A stretch of DNA of 64,000 bases from Lineus longissimus (GCF_910592395.1 NC_088321.1:12154001-12218000), one strand, 5' to 3'; counted from the first letter of the stretch, positions 49,287 to 61,681 are shown. The notes: generated by a model not told the origin, from the sequence alone. Translations and numbers: made by a program.

Positions 49287-50367
49287 TGTAAAGTCAAGAA
49301 CTTAGTGAGCCCCCCTTTAGGTCGGGGGAGCTCCCCCGAACCCCCCTACGAGCATATGTTAAGTGCAAGCTCTAACAACTACAGCTGTTACAATGGGGGG
49401 ACACCCCCCAAACCCCCCTCCGTCGACATAGGTTTTTACCAGTGCGTTGGGGGGAAGCTCCCCCCAAACCCCCCCGGTGGACAGTCAACAAGCCCTTCTG
49501 TGTCATACTGCTGGAGGGGGGGGGGGGGGGGTGCGATGGGACCATCCATATAGTTCCTTCCGACACATTTTTGTTTTGGTAATGTAATACATTGTGATTG
49601 ACCTTATTCACGGGAATCGGGCGTTTCCAGTGATATACGACACAAATGGGTTGTCCTCCTGCATTCACTTTGGAAACGCATTTTAAAATAGATGTTACGT
49701 CCTGTTAATGGGGCACGTCATCATCGCGTACATTTGGGAAAAACTCCCTAACGAGACCGGAGCAGACGGCTGAAAGTAGTTTAATTATTGGCCGCTAGGG
49801 TACAGAATGTATCATACGTCGCTCACCCGAATTTTTCACTCAACTATAGCTAAATAGAGCTAGTTCTAGTTTGTGATTCAATTTGATACTTCAGATTTGG
49901 GCAGTAGACCAATATAACTTAGTCGTCAGTGTGGTTTTAAGCTGGAAAAACGTATTTGTTTTTCTTAAAGTGCCTTTTTTGGACGGGTGTGTGCGATTGT
50001 TTTGTTTTTATGTCACGTGACCTCGATCATGTCGACACAAAATTGAAATAAACCACCCTTTTCTGTCATTATTTAGGACGGATATTTCTCTGATAAAAAT
50101 ATTAATATAATTGGCCAATTTCTTAGGCATATGATGTAGCGAATTCCCATGAAGATTTAAATTAATTTAAATTAATTTCAACCAATGGGATAGCAACCAC
50201 CACCGGAAGATCGCGGAGAAATCGGTAAACTCAACGGAGTTAATTCAGAAAAATACCAAAAAAAATTGTTTGTAGGGTATACAATCTCTCTTTATTTCTC
50301 ATCATTCATTTACATTATCTACTCCCGCACACACGTGTATCTTAAGAGCCCCTCCTAAAGGGGGGCT
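49287..50367. mobile_element. 1.08-kb insert with G/C palindromic repeats (U6)
   Basis: The insert is absent from the other units. It is flanked by TAATA on both sides (49282-49286 and 50368-50372), a likely 5-bp duplication. Near both ends lies an inverted GCCCCCCTTTAGG motif. Three degenerate repeats near 49322, 49395 and 49448 each combine a G run, a short spacer and C runs, including the perfect palindrome GGGGGAGCTCCCCC at 49325-49338. A homopolymer G run follows at about 49515-49531. No transposase frame was seen. Confidence 0.6.
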
Positions 50368-50747
50368 TAATACAAACTGACATGTTAAAAATTCCTGTCC
50401 ATTTTGTATTTTTTGAATAGTTTGACAGAAATGCCCCTGCACTCGCTCCCCCCCCCCCCCCCCCGGTCAAAAAGGTCATCGCACGCTCAAATGCATCAGC
50501 AAGGGGCCAGTAGCTTTGTTTTGGCACCTTCATGGGCAATCGTGCATTACTGATTAGCACCAATATATTGAACATGCGATCCAAGGGAATGGCATTAAAA
50601 TGTAATACCCAAGTCAATGCAAATATTGGCTGTGACTACTAGTGCGGATTTGACTGATTCCAAAATAATAGTCACCTCTGTGGTTCATACATGTGTCTCC
50701 GGTACTTCCAAAGGCTTTGGATTGAAGGAGCACTATAACGGTAAGTA

Positions 50748-50940
50748 GGTGGCGCATCTTCAAACTGAAAGTTTTAGGCTCACAATACACCACCAATCCA
50801 CGCATCTTCAAACTGAAAGATGTAGGCTCACAATACACCACCAATCCACGCATCTTCAAACTGAAAGATGTAGGCTCACAATACACCACCAATCCATGCA
50901 TCTTTAATCCGAAAGCTGTAGGCTCACAATACACTCCCAA
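50748..50940. repeat. 48-bp minisatellite (U6), four copies
   Basis: It contains four 48-bp units with no L2-like insert; the variant order is as in U3. Confidence 0.85.
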
Positions 50941-51627
50941 TCAAAATACAGTGACTTTTCTGCCTGTGCGAATGGGTGTTAGTTTTTCCTTTTTAATCAA
51001 TGCTGATGCTCGAATTTGCTCACATTTCTGAACTGTTTTGGCAAGGAGTTGTACTTTTAGTACAACAGGTACGAACAAATAAGTAGAACCAAAGATCTCA
51101 TTTTCACAATTTCTTAATGACACACGACAAATGTTTTTTTCGGCTCGACCTCTAGCCCTCTTTTGTTCAGAATGAAATTCAAAGTGTAAAATAAGGATAT
51201 TTATACTGGCAGTTTACAAACAAACATAATAATAGGATCGTGTGGTCAGATGTGTGAAAGCAGAATAATTGAATATTGAACCATAGTATATGTTCATGTT
51301 TTAGTAAACATTCAGGAAGAATGCAGACCCTTGCTGTGCTGATTGTCTATTCGATTCTTAATTCGAAGTCGGTGTTAGCAGTTGCTAATATGGAAAAGTT
51401 GTTCAGGTCAGCATTCTTCCTACATGTTGGTCAAACTGCCAAGTCGTCGGAGACGGCCGATCGTCTAAACTGTAAGTGTGGAGATCTAGGTCGACGGAAA
51501 TCCAGATAGGATAATTATAACATTCTTAGTCAAGACGTAGTTCAGTTCCTTGTACATGTGTATGTACATGCGTTCCAAAATTCTTGTAAGACCTAAGAGA
51601 AAATTGACCTAAATTGATTTCAAAAAC

Positions 51628-52873
51628 TAATTCCTCTATCTTTTCCTGATTTATACGACAAAAGTTCGACATGAGCAGACTTTTCCCTGAAAGGTATGAT
51701 TTCCAGTAAACCTGTGAAAATACTATGGCTACCAAAATATGGTAATAAAGTTCAAACGCTTATGTTGAGTGGGATGATTGATCGATGTGACATAATTAAT
51801 AGAGCTAATTTGCATTCACACTAAAAACATTCTGAGTGTTTGATTCAAACCTTATCAACCCCATTCAACAAATGCCTTTGATCTTGATTGCCCTATTTTT
51901 GGAAGCCCTGATATTTTTCACCGCTTTTTAAAAAATCCGACCTTTCAGGGAAACACCAGGAGGCTATTTCCGACTTCCAAACAGTTTCTCCTGTTTCTAG
52001 CGTTAGAGACAAATGTCGAACTTTTATCAGATGAATCAGAAAAAAGTCGGAGAAACTGTTAGAAAGTCGGAAAAAGCCTCCTGGTGTATGCCGTCTGTCA
52101 GGTGAATCCCCCCCAAAAATTGAAAATCAATGTAGATAAATATTCCTTCATTGTCAGAGTGTTGGCTGAACGCTAACTTCACGCTGACGATCTCATGCAA
52201 CATGGTGAAAAATTCGCAGTCGAATATTTGATCCGAAGTTTGATTCCCGAGCCTTGTTATTCAAGTCAAGTTATGTCACCAACACTGGTTTTAACATAAC
52301 TTGTGGCGTTGAGTCGAATGAACTTAACTATGAGATGAGGCAGAGTTGAGTTGATTCAAGCGTAAGAGAAAAAATCTGTTTTGAACAGCAAGGCCCTGGA
52401 CGATACACATTATAGAACTCTCGATTGTGTTTCTCGAGAGACAAGACCACTAATAAATATTCATAGGTTGGAGGGTCGAGGCCTATCAATTAGACGAGTG
52501 CATGTTTTTAACTCTCAAGTACATATTTGGAGAGGTATTGAAAAAATATTTGCTGTGGCAAGTCTACAGATATAAAGAAATTATTTGATGAAAAAATTAA
52601 TTTCGAATTTTGCTAATTGGGTAATAGGGGGCGTGTTTTGAGTTTTTTCTGCCAGTTGGCTGAAAAGAGTGGAAATATCAAAGTCTGTCTAATTTGTCGA
52701 TTAAAAAAAAATTTCCGTGGTCAATCACCGATTTAAATCGCACCAGTTACTCGCAAGACTAACCCGTATATCATATCCGAATTTCAGTTTCACTACTTGA
52801 CGCATTCTTTGATGCGTCGCGGTCAAACATTGACAATTTAACTGCTAAAAGGCTTAAAAAATCAATTGTGGTC
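51628..52873. mobile_element. 1.25-kb insert with nested inverted repeats (U6)
   Basis: It is nearly identical to 25939-27183 in U3 and has the same junctions. Confidence 0.5.
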
Positions 52874-54208
52874 TTGTCCCTCGACGTCTGGATTACTAAG
52901 GCGGGGCCATAACACATCAGAGATATATCCATAGTGCTTTCGACGAAGGCGTGGATATATAGCCGCTGCTGATCATCACGACGGAAGTTTTATTTATCCT
53001 CCATGCCCCTTGTTGTTAAGAAATTACTCCTAAACTCGGCGTTATGTTTTCTGGACTCGACTTTCTTTACGACTAGCCACGACGATATTTCATGGAAATG
53101 AGTTATTAGCTTGCAAACTCGGTGAAAGTGTCATCTACTATGCCTTAACCAAGTTGCATAAAGGGCAAAATCACTCGCTGAAGACCTTTTTTCATTTTGA
53201 AGTGCATCCAAAGAAATAGGTGTGACGTTTTCGGCAGCATCTTAATTAAGAACGCATTTGCAGTCACGAGTCGCTGAGATGGTTCCATTATCTAGTGACA
53301 CTGATGGAAGTCATCACAAATGTTCTATGTCTGTATTTTCAGAGTTGTTTTTAATCAGTACTTAGCCTAATATATGTTGATATAGCAGCCAGCATATAGC
53401 CAAAGAGGGTAGTTCTAATCTTTTTCCTGATAAAGCCCAAAATGCTTTCACTTTCCGGTACAACACGCAAGTGCTGGTAACACATTATTTTGCAGCAGCG
53501 CAGAAAAGGGTGTCTCCATGATTTACGATCAATCCTCTGTTGCAACAGTAAGAAGTCCGCCATTTGAAGTTCCAGCCTCATTCATTCGGTTTTGAATACT
53601 ATGGCAAGTGCCAGAATTGTTGTGACAGGTAGGCCTACTCTAGCTACTTATGCTTAGAATATAAAACGAAGGTTCGTGCAACGAGTGAGAGCTTTCTTTC
53701 ACACAGATTAAACATACAGGAGGTTTTACTAGATACGACAGCAAATTATTGACATTGATTATATTCATTCACGAATGGTCGTAAAGATAAAGCATTTATT
53801 GTTCGTATTGCTTGAGTTCGAAGCAAAAAAGATGAACGGTTGCAAAATCGATCGATTTATATGCATACAATTTTGAATGTATTCTGTTTTCCCTCAAATC
53901 TTTGCTTTTGGTCCTTAAGTTCCCGATAGATGACCAGTGGTCAAACCGAAATTTTCCAGTTACCACGACTACTCAGTGTGCAATGCATGAGTCGGCATCT
54001 TGAAAAATAAAGTTTTCGTACCCAGTCGGAATTAAGTTTGTGAAAATGCTGTTTTTTCATTAATGTTTGCGAATTACGAAAAGAACAGCACGAACGTTTA
54101 GGAGTAATCATAGACTCAAAACGAACTAAATAAAAACAGAGTCGTTCAAATAAATTAATTCAAGTGAAAGACTCTGATTAAAACGGCCAAATAAAAAAAG
54201 TTGGCGCC

Positions 54209-54376
54209 GGTGTAAAAGTAAAAAGTGTCCCCCCTGGAAAAAAGTGTCCGGCCCTATTGTATTCTGCAATATGGTTCTATAGAGACCCTGACAGTCAATA
54301 GCTCAGAGATTGAAGCGCATAATAGAATCCTTTGTTCCCAGACATTTTATCCTAAGACATTTTAAACTTCTACACC
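54209..54376 (+). mobile_element. 168-bp MITE with GGTGTA termini, copy 2 (U6)
   Basis: It replaces the 175-bp insert of U2, U3 and U4 between the same CCGG borders. It is almost identical to the reverse complement of 2035-2202 outside the array. Confidence 0.75.
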
Positions 54377-55230
54377 GGGACTAGATAAACTACTGGACCA
54401 AACCTAAATATAGTCGTTTATTTTTGTCCTGGAAATACTTTATATATATCCTCTGGTAGCAGTCTTTTTGCTTTTGGGCAGTGAAAGTGTGGTCGTGCGT
54501 TTCTGTGATGCATGCCTTGCTGTGATACGGCCTGCTGTTTGACATATAAGCCTGCATAATACTACACGACTTGTGGGCAAGAACCGAGGTGCATATTCGT
54601 CTGCGAGCCGCTCCTCTCTGATCTCATTAAGCCTCACTCTTCACTATGTCTTGATCACCTCGTTGCTATCTTTGATTGATATCTTATAAAGTGTGTCATA
54701 GACATCAATTGTTGTATTACATCATTGGTGATGGTACCCAATGCAATAACTGGGACAAGGCGTAGCATCGGTGCCTCAGCCAGGCGTTTAGCTTTGATGC
54801 ACATATTATATAGTCACGGAAGATGACCAACATGCGTCTCACTGAATTTAAGCACGAATTTATATCTAACTCATGCTTGAGGTCAGTGAAATTCAGGGCA
54901 CAAAGTTATATCATCTCCGATGAACATGATTGTATTCTGGAGAATTTAGGAGAAGCCCAGTTTTACCCACATCCTAGTCTCACATACACTCCTACACAGG
55001 TGGCCCCAAATATGGTACAATCAATCAAAAAGCACGCGTTTTGGCACATCCCGGCGCATTTTTCACTGAAAGGCAGATTGCGGCGCGTTTTGAAATGTTC
55101 CCAAACGCGTCAGAAATAGTCGATCGTATTTCAAGGCTCAGTGATTTGGCTCACACCCCAGACCACACACCCTCAACATTTGTTCCAAAACAACAAGGGT
55201 TTCCCTGCAATACAAAACAAGAACAAAATT

Positions 55231-55310
55231 GGCGGTCAGCCAATGCTATAGTGTGTACATTCGTTTTTAAGCAATTTATAATGTACACGCTATAGCATTG
55301 GCTGACCGCC
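55231..55310. repeat. 30-bp inverted repeat with 20-nt loop (hairpin)
   Basis: The left arm, 55231-55260 (GGCGGTCAGCCAATGCTATA...), and the right arm, 55281-55310, are complementary over 30 bp with one mismatch. The intervening 20 nt are AT-rich. It could be a small palindromic element or a precursor-like RNA hairpin. The arm and loop sizes fit a microRNA precursor, but the near-perfect pairing is also typical of a young foldback repeat. Confidence 0.7.
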
Positions 55311-55712
55311 ACATAGGCGGTAAGTTTTTAAAGTTTCTGAAACTTTTCCAATTTTCGACGAACAAGTAGATATTAAAGATCACTGCCGTGTGCCGTGATA
55401 AAATATAATACATGTATTCTCATTATGCAAAACAGTTAGAGTTTTGAAAAAATATTTTGCGATGACTTTGTAATCTTTATTTTAAATGCGGTGACGGAGA
55501 TAGCTAAATGTATAGTGCATTACCTTCCATTTGTATATGTGTTGTCAGTGGGCGTGTGCTCTTATCTACATGTGCCAATTTGGTAAAACTGAATATCATG
55601 TAAATCATATTGATTAAAATTGATTCGACAAGCCTCTTCTATCTCTATTGTAGAATTCCCCCTTCAAACGTCAAGTGTTTTCTGGATAAATCTTAAAGAA
55701 ATGATTAGAAAT

Positions 55713-55848
55713 ACATGTAACTACTAGTAGGTTACACATGTAACTACTAGTAGGTTACAAATGTAACTACTAGTAGGTTACACATGTAACTACTAGTGGG
55801 TTACACATGTAACTACTAGTAGGTTACACATGTACTACTAGTAGGTTT
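55713..55848. repeat. 23-bp near-palindromic minisatellite
   Basis: It has about six copies of a unit containing ACATGTAACTACTAGTAGG. Each unit is close to self-complementary around ACTAGT. Confidence 0.85.
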
Positions 55849-55875
55849 GCATCGGCTATGTGGCCTGACCACAGT

Positions 55876-55936
55876 GTTAAATGTATCACTAACAATTATT
55901 TATTGAGTAATTGTTAGGTTACTGTTAGTGATACAA
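55876..55936. repeat. Short inverted repeat (TGTATCACTAACA arms)
   Basis: The 13-bp arms TGTATCACTAACA and TGTTAGTGATACA are separated by about 35 bp that contain a further CTAACAATTA/TAATTGTTAG pair. Confidence 0.6.
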
Positions 55937-56925
55937 CGCATACAACTTAGTTATTGGTTCATTCACTGAGGAACAAAATGAGTATACCCTAAGTGGTCTG
56001 AGCGTCCAACCGGTAATCTCGAAATATATATATATATAGTTGCGGTGATGGAATTATTACGATAGTCCGAGATGTGCGTTCGCCGAAGTGGAAGATTAGC
56101 ACGAAAGGCCAGTGTCTGGGAAATGATATGATTGCTAACTGTGTTTGTCTAGCATTCTGAGCGGAGGGAACCACGACCAGTGCAGACATTAGTATCATAG
56201 CTTCGACAGCAAAAAATCCACCTACTGGCATATACGAGGACAAGTAAACGCGGGGTTATGTTTACTTAAATGTATTTGGTCTGTCTATCCTATTTCATTT
56301 GAATTCATCCTTGAGAGAAAATTAAACCAGACACCTGATTACATTTTATCCCAAATCGTCTGAGGTTTTGTATGTCATTTTGACAAGCCTATTAATACCA
56401 TTAGGCGCCACGGGTGGCACTTAAGCGACCACCGCCGTGGGCCTAATTCCAAACGATTTTATTTGTGTCATCCACGACAGGATTCTGTTCGTCGTGGCAC
56501 GATTTTCACCTCGGATTAAACTAATACGTTTTAAGTGTTCTATAAGACGCGAAAAACTTGCTAACTGAATCCCGCGAGGCAGACCCACAAATGTAATGCA
56601 TTCGTTGGCACTTGACAGACTGCTCAGACCCTAATGAGAGTCAGCGCCGCCTATTGATATGCCGATAGCCTACGGCGGTGAGGATAAGTAATCTTGGTTT
56701 ATGCTTACAAAACACGCGATCCCATCTATCGTCAATAACTAAGTTCATCAACTCAATAGACCGGGGATGGGAGGTATAAGACGATTGTCTGCCTTGTCTT
56801 GATTTTATTATCAGACAGTAGGATCAGCACTTGTCGTGCATTCATATCATGTCTACCTTTAGGAGATTGACTCAAATATACTCCAGTCATGTATCTACAT
56901 GTACAGCCACTTTGTAGTAATCTGA

Positions 56926-57210
56926 TGCAGGTTCACAAGAAAGAAAAGCTCACAATACAAAAGTGTATACATATTATTTCCACACGAAGAGTTGCACATT
57001 GAGCAGCCCTGGGATGAGCCTTTTGAGAACTGCAACCAGGCTGGTAATGCACGTTTACAGTGCTGCTATGGTCCGCGCGCCACAAGCTACCCCCTGCATT
57101 GGGCTGGCGAGACCAAGTTGGGCGGTGCTCATGGCGTCATGTTTAGGCTGACCATGAATGATAACATTGATTATTATCAGCCACCACCAGGCCATGACAT
57201 CGCCCTTTAA
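56926..57210 (+). CDS. Candidate terminal exon of an unrecognised protein
   Basis: After an acceptor-like CTGATGCAG the frame is open to TAA at 57208-57210 (about 94 codons). The peptide looks protein-like: HIEQPWDEPFENCNQAG, a CCYGPRATSYPLHWAGETK stretch, and a C-terminal YYQPPPGHDIAL. No start codon of its own is required if it is an internal-to-terminal exon. No domain was recognised. An hAT-like MITE follows 48 bp later. Confidence 0.33.
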   Translation, partial: CRFTRKKSSQYKSVYILFPHEELHIEQPWDEPFENCNQAGNARLQCCYGPRATSYPLHWAGETKLGGAHGVMFRLTMNDNIDYYQPPPGHDIAL

Positions 57211-57258
57211 TTACGTGTACTTAATATTAGTGGCTAGATGAGACGAGCAGTTTGAGTA

Positions 57259-57652
57259 CGGCGTTGCGAAAACACGGAACGGAATAATGTTACGGAATAG
57301 GGTGAAAATCCGGTCTGTAGTTTATAACTAAGGTATTCCTCCGCGGGGAGCACTTAGAGGGAGTCCGGAGATGACTTTGCCAGGCCCACATTGTTCTACT
57401 CTAGCTCTGGTGCTACATAGCCAAGAAAAGTGTGATGAAACACAACAAACGTTGACCAAAGTTATAATTTTGTTGTGTTTTCATCAATCTTGCCGACAAT
57501 TGTCAGTTTTTTGGGCGCTTAGCACCGGGCCATCACCCGGGGTTTACTGTAACGACAACAACAACAACTGGCATGATCATTACGGGGCGTCTGCAGACCA
57601 TATTCCGTAACATTATTCCGTTCCGTTCCGTTCCGTGTTTTCGCAACGCCGG
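57259..57652. mobile_element. 394-bp hAT-like MITE with 8-bp duplication
   Basis: The terminal inverted repeat CGGCGTTGCGAAAACACGG extends about 45 bp, with extra CGGAA/TTCCG copies on the right side. The flanking duplication TTTGAGTA (57251-57258 and 57653-57660) has the 8-bp length used by hAT transposons. It has no coding capacity. Confidence 0.75.
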
Positions 57653-57660
57653 TTTGAGTA

Positions 57661-60600
57661 ATATGCTTCTACGCTGTACTCAGTCTGCAAATAGGTCGCG
57701 CGAGATCGACAATCGCGGAATTGGGTTGGGTTTATCCCCGTCATCAGATTTTTAAATACTTAATGCATAATTATACATGAATCCAGGAACTAGATGTTTT
57801 GTGATACCAAAAGAAAACATTAAAAGCGTAACCTTCAAAGGGTAAACATGTTTGCTAATAACTGATAAAGTTACAAAAAGAAACACAATCTTTTAACAAA
57901 GAATTCAGAAGACTTAATTGAAATTTCGTTGCGTCAAAATGTCAGCACAGTTTTTTCTTCAAACGGTCGTCTGATCTTCTTTTGAAAGATAACATCGGCG
58001 TCGACAAACAGAAAGTAAAGCTGGTGTCGGCTTCATAAGTAAATGTCACTGTCCTTTTGGCCTGCTGTGCGAAATTCTAACTGCGGGTGACGACTGTAGT
58101 TAATCACAATTCATGCCACATGCATGCATGGTCGCGCGTTATCGGTATACAACTGATAAAGATTTTCCCGATTGCTGCATGTTAATTCAGACAATGTTTT
58201 CAATAGGTTTCTCGCAAATATGCCAAAACGACAAATTTGTTCTGGTCCCGCTCGGCAGTAGCGTGCGTCATTTTCATAGAAACAACCAGCAAAAAGTGGC
58301 ATCGGCATTTAAGTGTAGGTCGTGCGATATTCTTTTTGGTGAACTGTTCGCTCAGTGTGATTTCACACAAAATGTCATGTCTCAGCTACATAATTCTAGG
58401 ATTTGATCAGGTTCTGAGCGATTGTTTGATGCTATTGCATTCAAAAGTGTATGATAGCTTCCATGTCTTGGCGTATTGGCGACAGCTGTCTAATAAACGA
58501 ACCCTTTCATCTGACAAAGTGACAAAGTGTTGTCTTCTCTGCCCGTACACCGCTGTCTCTCACCCGCCTTAAATCATCCCGTCAAATGGCTCACAGTCCT
58601 ACACTGCCTTGATGTAGCATTATAAAACTGCTTGCCTTTTATCAGTTAGAACTAGATAAATCTAACAAAACTATTGCTTCGCTTTTATGAGGATGCTAAA
58701 CGGTATGTTAACATGAGTATGATATTGCTAACATGTGTATCGTTTTGTAGGAGATCATTAACGTTTCATCAGTTAGCTATTATAAAATTGCTAGAACTAC
58801 GAGACCATTAATGGCTATTGGTTACAACAGCAACAACCACTGTGTCCAACTGGTAACATGGACAATATGTCATCATATGCACTAAATGTTGAGGTGAATG
58901 ATGCATTCATTCACATTCTTCAACTTAGTAAGTGCTGTTAAAAACAAGCGATGTGCGAATTGCTTCTCCACGGCATCAGGCGAAATCTGCTTTTGCTTAC
59001 AAACAGCACACAACAAACGAAGAAGAAGATAGTCAAGCCACCAGACCAATCACTCATGACTTGGTTATTCATCTGTTGCCTCAGATCAGTGCACAATAAA
59101 TTCCTATCATCGAAAACAAGCGAAATATTGCACGTTTTACCTTTTTTGGTTTTGGCCTCCTGGTGGCCAAGTCGAGAATCAGATCGGATGGAAATTCGGT
59201 GTCCGAGGTTGCATGACGTAAGGAGTCATGTGTACCAAATTTCCAAGGAAGGGGGTACTTTTTCAGAAAGAGTTCTTGCAACTCGTCAAAAGGGGTATTA
59301 TTCCATGACAATGTGTGACAGTTCACTCATTTCAGCTTAGTCTTGTTTTCAGTATAAAAACTCATATATAGTAAAGATGACGCGATATAAATGGGTCAAA
59401 AAGGTATTTCCTCACAAAGACGTCCCGAGGAAGGGGATCAAAATTTAGATGGCAATCTCCTAGATAGGGGGTCATTTAGATTTTGAATATTGGTACGAGC
59501 AGTGGCTGAGTGAGGTGGCCGGGATAATAGTACGCGTTGACCTGTTGTCACGAATGCCTGAGTAGCATTCTGTTCTGAAATAAATGGCAGTTTCTTTTAT
59601 TTAGATACCCTGTGTAGGCATCATTAGTAAAGATATTCTCGGACTATCGTGTGATACCGTGACAATAGTGCAAAGATGCTTCAGCTATATACTTAGCTTT
59701 CTGATTAGTCGCCACACCAGCGTTTGCTTTTTATTATCGCACTAATCTTCTAATGTCGCGATGATCAAAAGGGATACTACCAGTAACTCGATATGATCCC
59801 GAAACGTATGAAAAATCACTCAAAAAATCAATTAATCCATCGAACTGTACCTGCATCAACTGATATAGACAAAATGTAGCAAAACGTGACTGGCGAATGG
59901 CGCCTTGACAACTCATTTGGTCATTGTCAGAAGACTTGGGAACATATGTAGCAAAGTGTCTGATAACATCCTCTTCAAATTATAGATAGCGCCATTTAAA
60001 TGAACCCAGGGTTTAATGATCGCCTCTCAGGGTAGTTTTTTGGCCTAAGAAGCACATTAATAACACCCCCCCCCCCCCCCGCCCCGCCACGATCAATGCT
60101 ATATTCAGCTACAAGTGTTGGCACATTCTGTAGCAAATGTTCAAATCAATTACTGATAGGCCTTATTGCCTGGCAGTTTCAAATGTGGCAAGCTTTGGTT
60201 AATGGAACTTAACCCTGCTAACGTAGAAACTCAAACACATGTTTGCCAAATCGTCTTTCGCCATTCGCCTGTTCGCTACGTTTTGTATGAACCTGTATCC
60301 ATCACCCGCGCTGCTGTCATTATCCCCAGGCATCTTCCACCAGTGATTAAATTTCGCTGATGCTCAAGATTAGGCTTTTCTTGTCGCCTTTTTTTCTGAA
60401 ACACGACAGCTCTCTTGCATCTATCAGACTAGAAGAAGTTCGGAATGATTAAGGAGATCACGTCGCGACGGGTGGTGATGTGATTGTGCTTTGATTATGG
60501 CGTTGTATGGTTCAAGTCTGCTGAAATAGCAGGGACTTGGGGCTGCAAATGCAGTGTTTGGAAATGTCGGGAATAGCATTCGTTATTACACAAAATCAGC

Positions 60601-61681
60601 AAATTACCTCTGGAATTCTGTGATTCTATTACTTTCAGGGTACGGTAGACTGCAGCGAGTGCAATAATCCAAACAAAGGCAAGGGTTTGTTTACAAACAG
60701 ATCGTTGTACAAAAAACGTGGTACATCATGTGACCAAATATTCTCAACGTTTTGTGTGTTTTATTCTTTTTTACCTCAAGTCTAAAACAGTAGAACCGTT
60801 GATGTGATCATGTGTTATGTTTTCATTGCTCAAGTATAGTTAGGTTATTGAATTCCTCCATATAAAATGAATTGTGTGTACATCAGTGACCTTTTTGTAC
60901 AGCATTGCATACATCTGTTTGTAAACTAACCGTTGCATTGGATTGGATTTGAGTATCGCGCGGCGACAACAGATGTCGAGACCTTATGTTCATTCCGATT
61001 CTTGATTCTCGATCCTTTGCTTTGTGTTGATGAACAATGAATGTGAACCAACAATAATGTGTTTTATTCTCGAGAGATCTGGCCAAAGCACTTGGCTGAC
61101 CTCGTGTCACTTAACTGTAATAGTGTGATCGCAAATAGAATGTAACACAGCCCTGGGCAGCCGGCTTTTAGTTCAGAAAGTGAAATAGTTATACTCTGTT
61201 TTTTCATCATCGGTTAGGCTTACCCTGATACAATTTGAGATAATCCGGTGATGTGCAACAACATACGTGTATTATGCTTTAGTAAAATGTGATCTGGTCA
61301 CATTCCAGAGTTCAACTAAGTACCTTTGCCCAGAACGGTGTACATTTGTAAAATACACTCTACCAAGAGTACTGAACACAACGTCTTGAGCGACAGATAT
61401 CTGACTACAAGAAAAAATAGCTTCAAGAAAGCGACCATTTTGTCATGACGTAAGTGATCGCTGGAGAAGGTAAGACGTTCCTTCATATAATCCTCTATGT
61501 AACAATCTTCAGTCAGTCTTTACTGGACACGAATTCTAAAACACGAGGGCTTAGAATGAACCTCACTTAATGCACTATGCACAAACGAAGCCTCGTTTTG
61601 AATTCAGCGGTTATGGTTGGGCAACCGAAACCGTTTGGATTGGTGTAAAATATGGAAGCAGTCAAAACGCATCAAACAACA
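57661..61681. other. Unique sequence, no gene recognised
   Basis: Only short open frames without recognisable domains occur. The longest is 129 codons at 58951-59340 on plus; it has low-complexity composition and no splice or domain support. A poly-C run lies near 60066-60080. I see no RNA gene. Confidence 0.4.

Larger units (their letters stand above)
3513..55043. repeat. Tandem array of six diverged 7.7-11 kb units
   Basis: The same order of blocks recurs six times: PAN exon, LamG exon, leader-like segment, poly-C tract, exon-like plus-strand segment, 48-bp minisatellite, AT-rich spacer, and a CpG-containing block with a GCCATCTT box just before the next PAN exon. Units start at 3513, 12518, 22074, 29738, about 40826 (gene block deleted) and 46900. 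The left edge is where the first PAN-side block starts after unique DNA. The right edge is near 55043, where the sixth copy diverges in the middle of the conserved block. Aligned blocks look well over 90% identical by eye; indels rather than substitutions dominate the differences. Confidence 0.9.
46900..55043. repeat. Array unit U6 (last, truncated at its right end)
   Basis: It holds gene exons (47031-48539), the 1.08-kb G/C-palindrome insert (49287-50367), a four-copy minisatellite, the 1.25-kb foldback insert and a 168-bp MITE. The 377-bp MITE site is empty. The unit diverges into unique DNA near 55043, before the GCCATCTT block that ends the other units. The remaining spacer shows no supported gene. 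Confidence 0.85.
55044..56925. other. Unique right flank with hairpin and small repeats, no gene recognised
   Basis: Apart from the hairpin, the 23-bp minisatellite and an inverted repeat listed separately, I see only short open frames and a short TA run near 56026. No exon is supported. Confidence 0.4.

Noticed and set aside
58951-59340. 129-codon plus-strand frame
   Set aside because: No domain, no splice context and composition like surrounding DNA.
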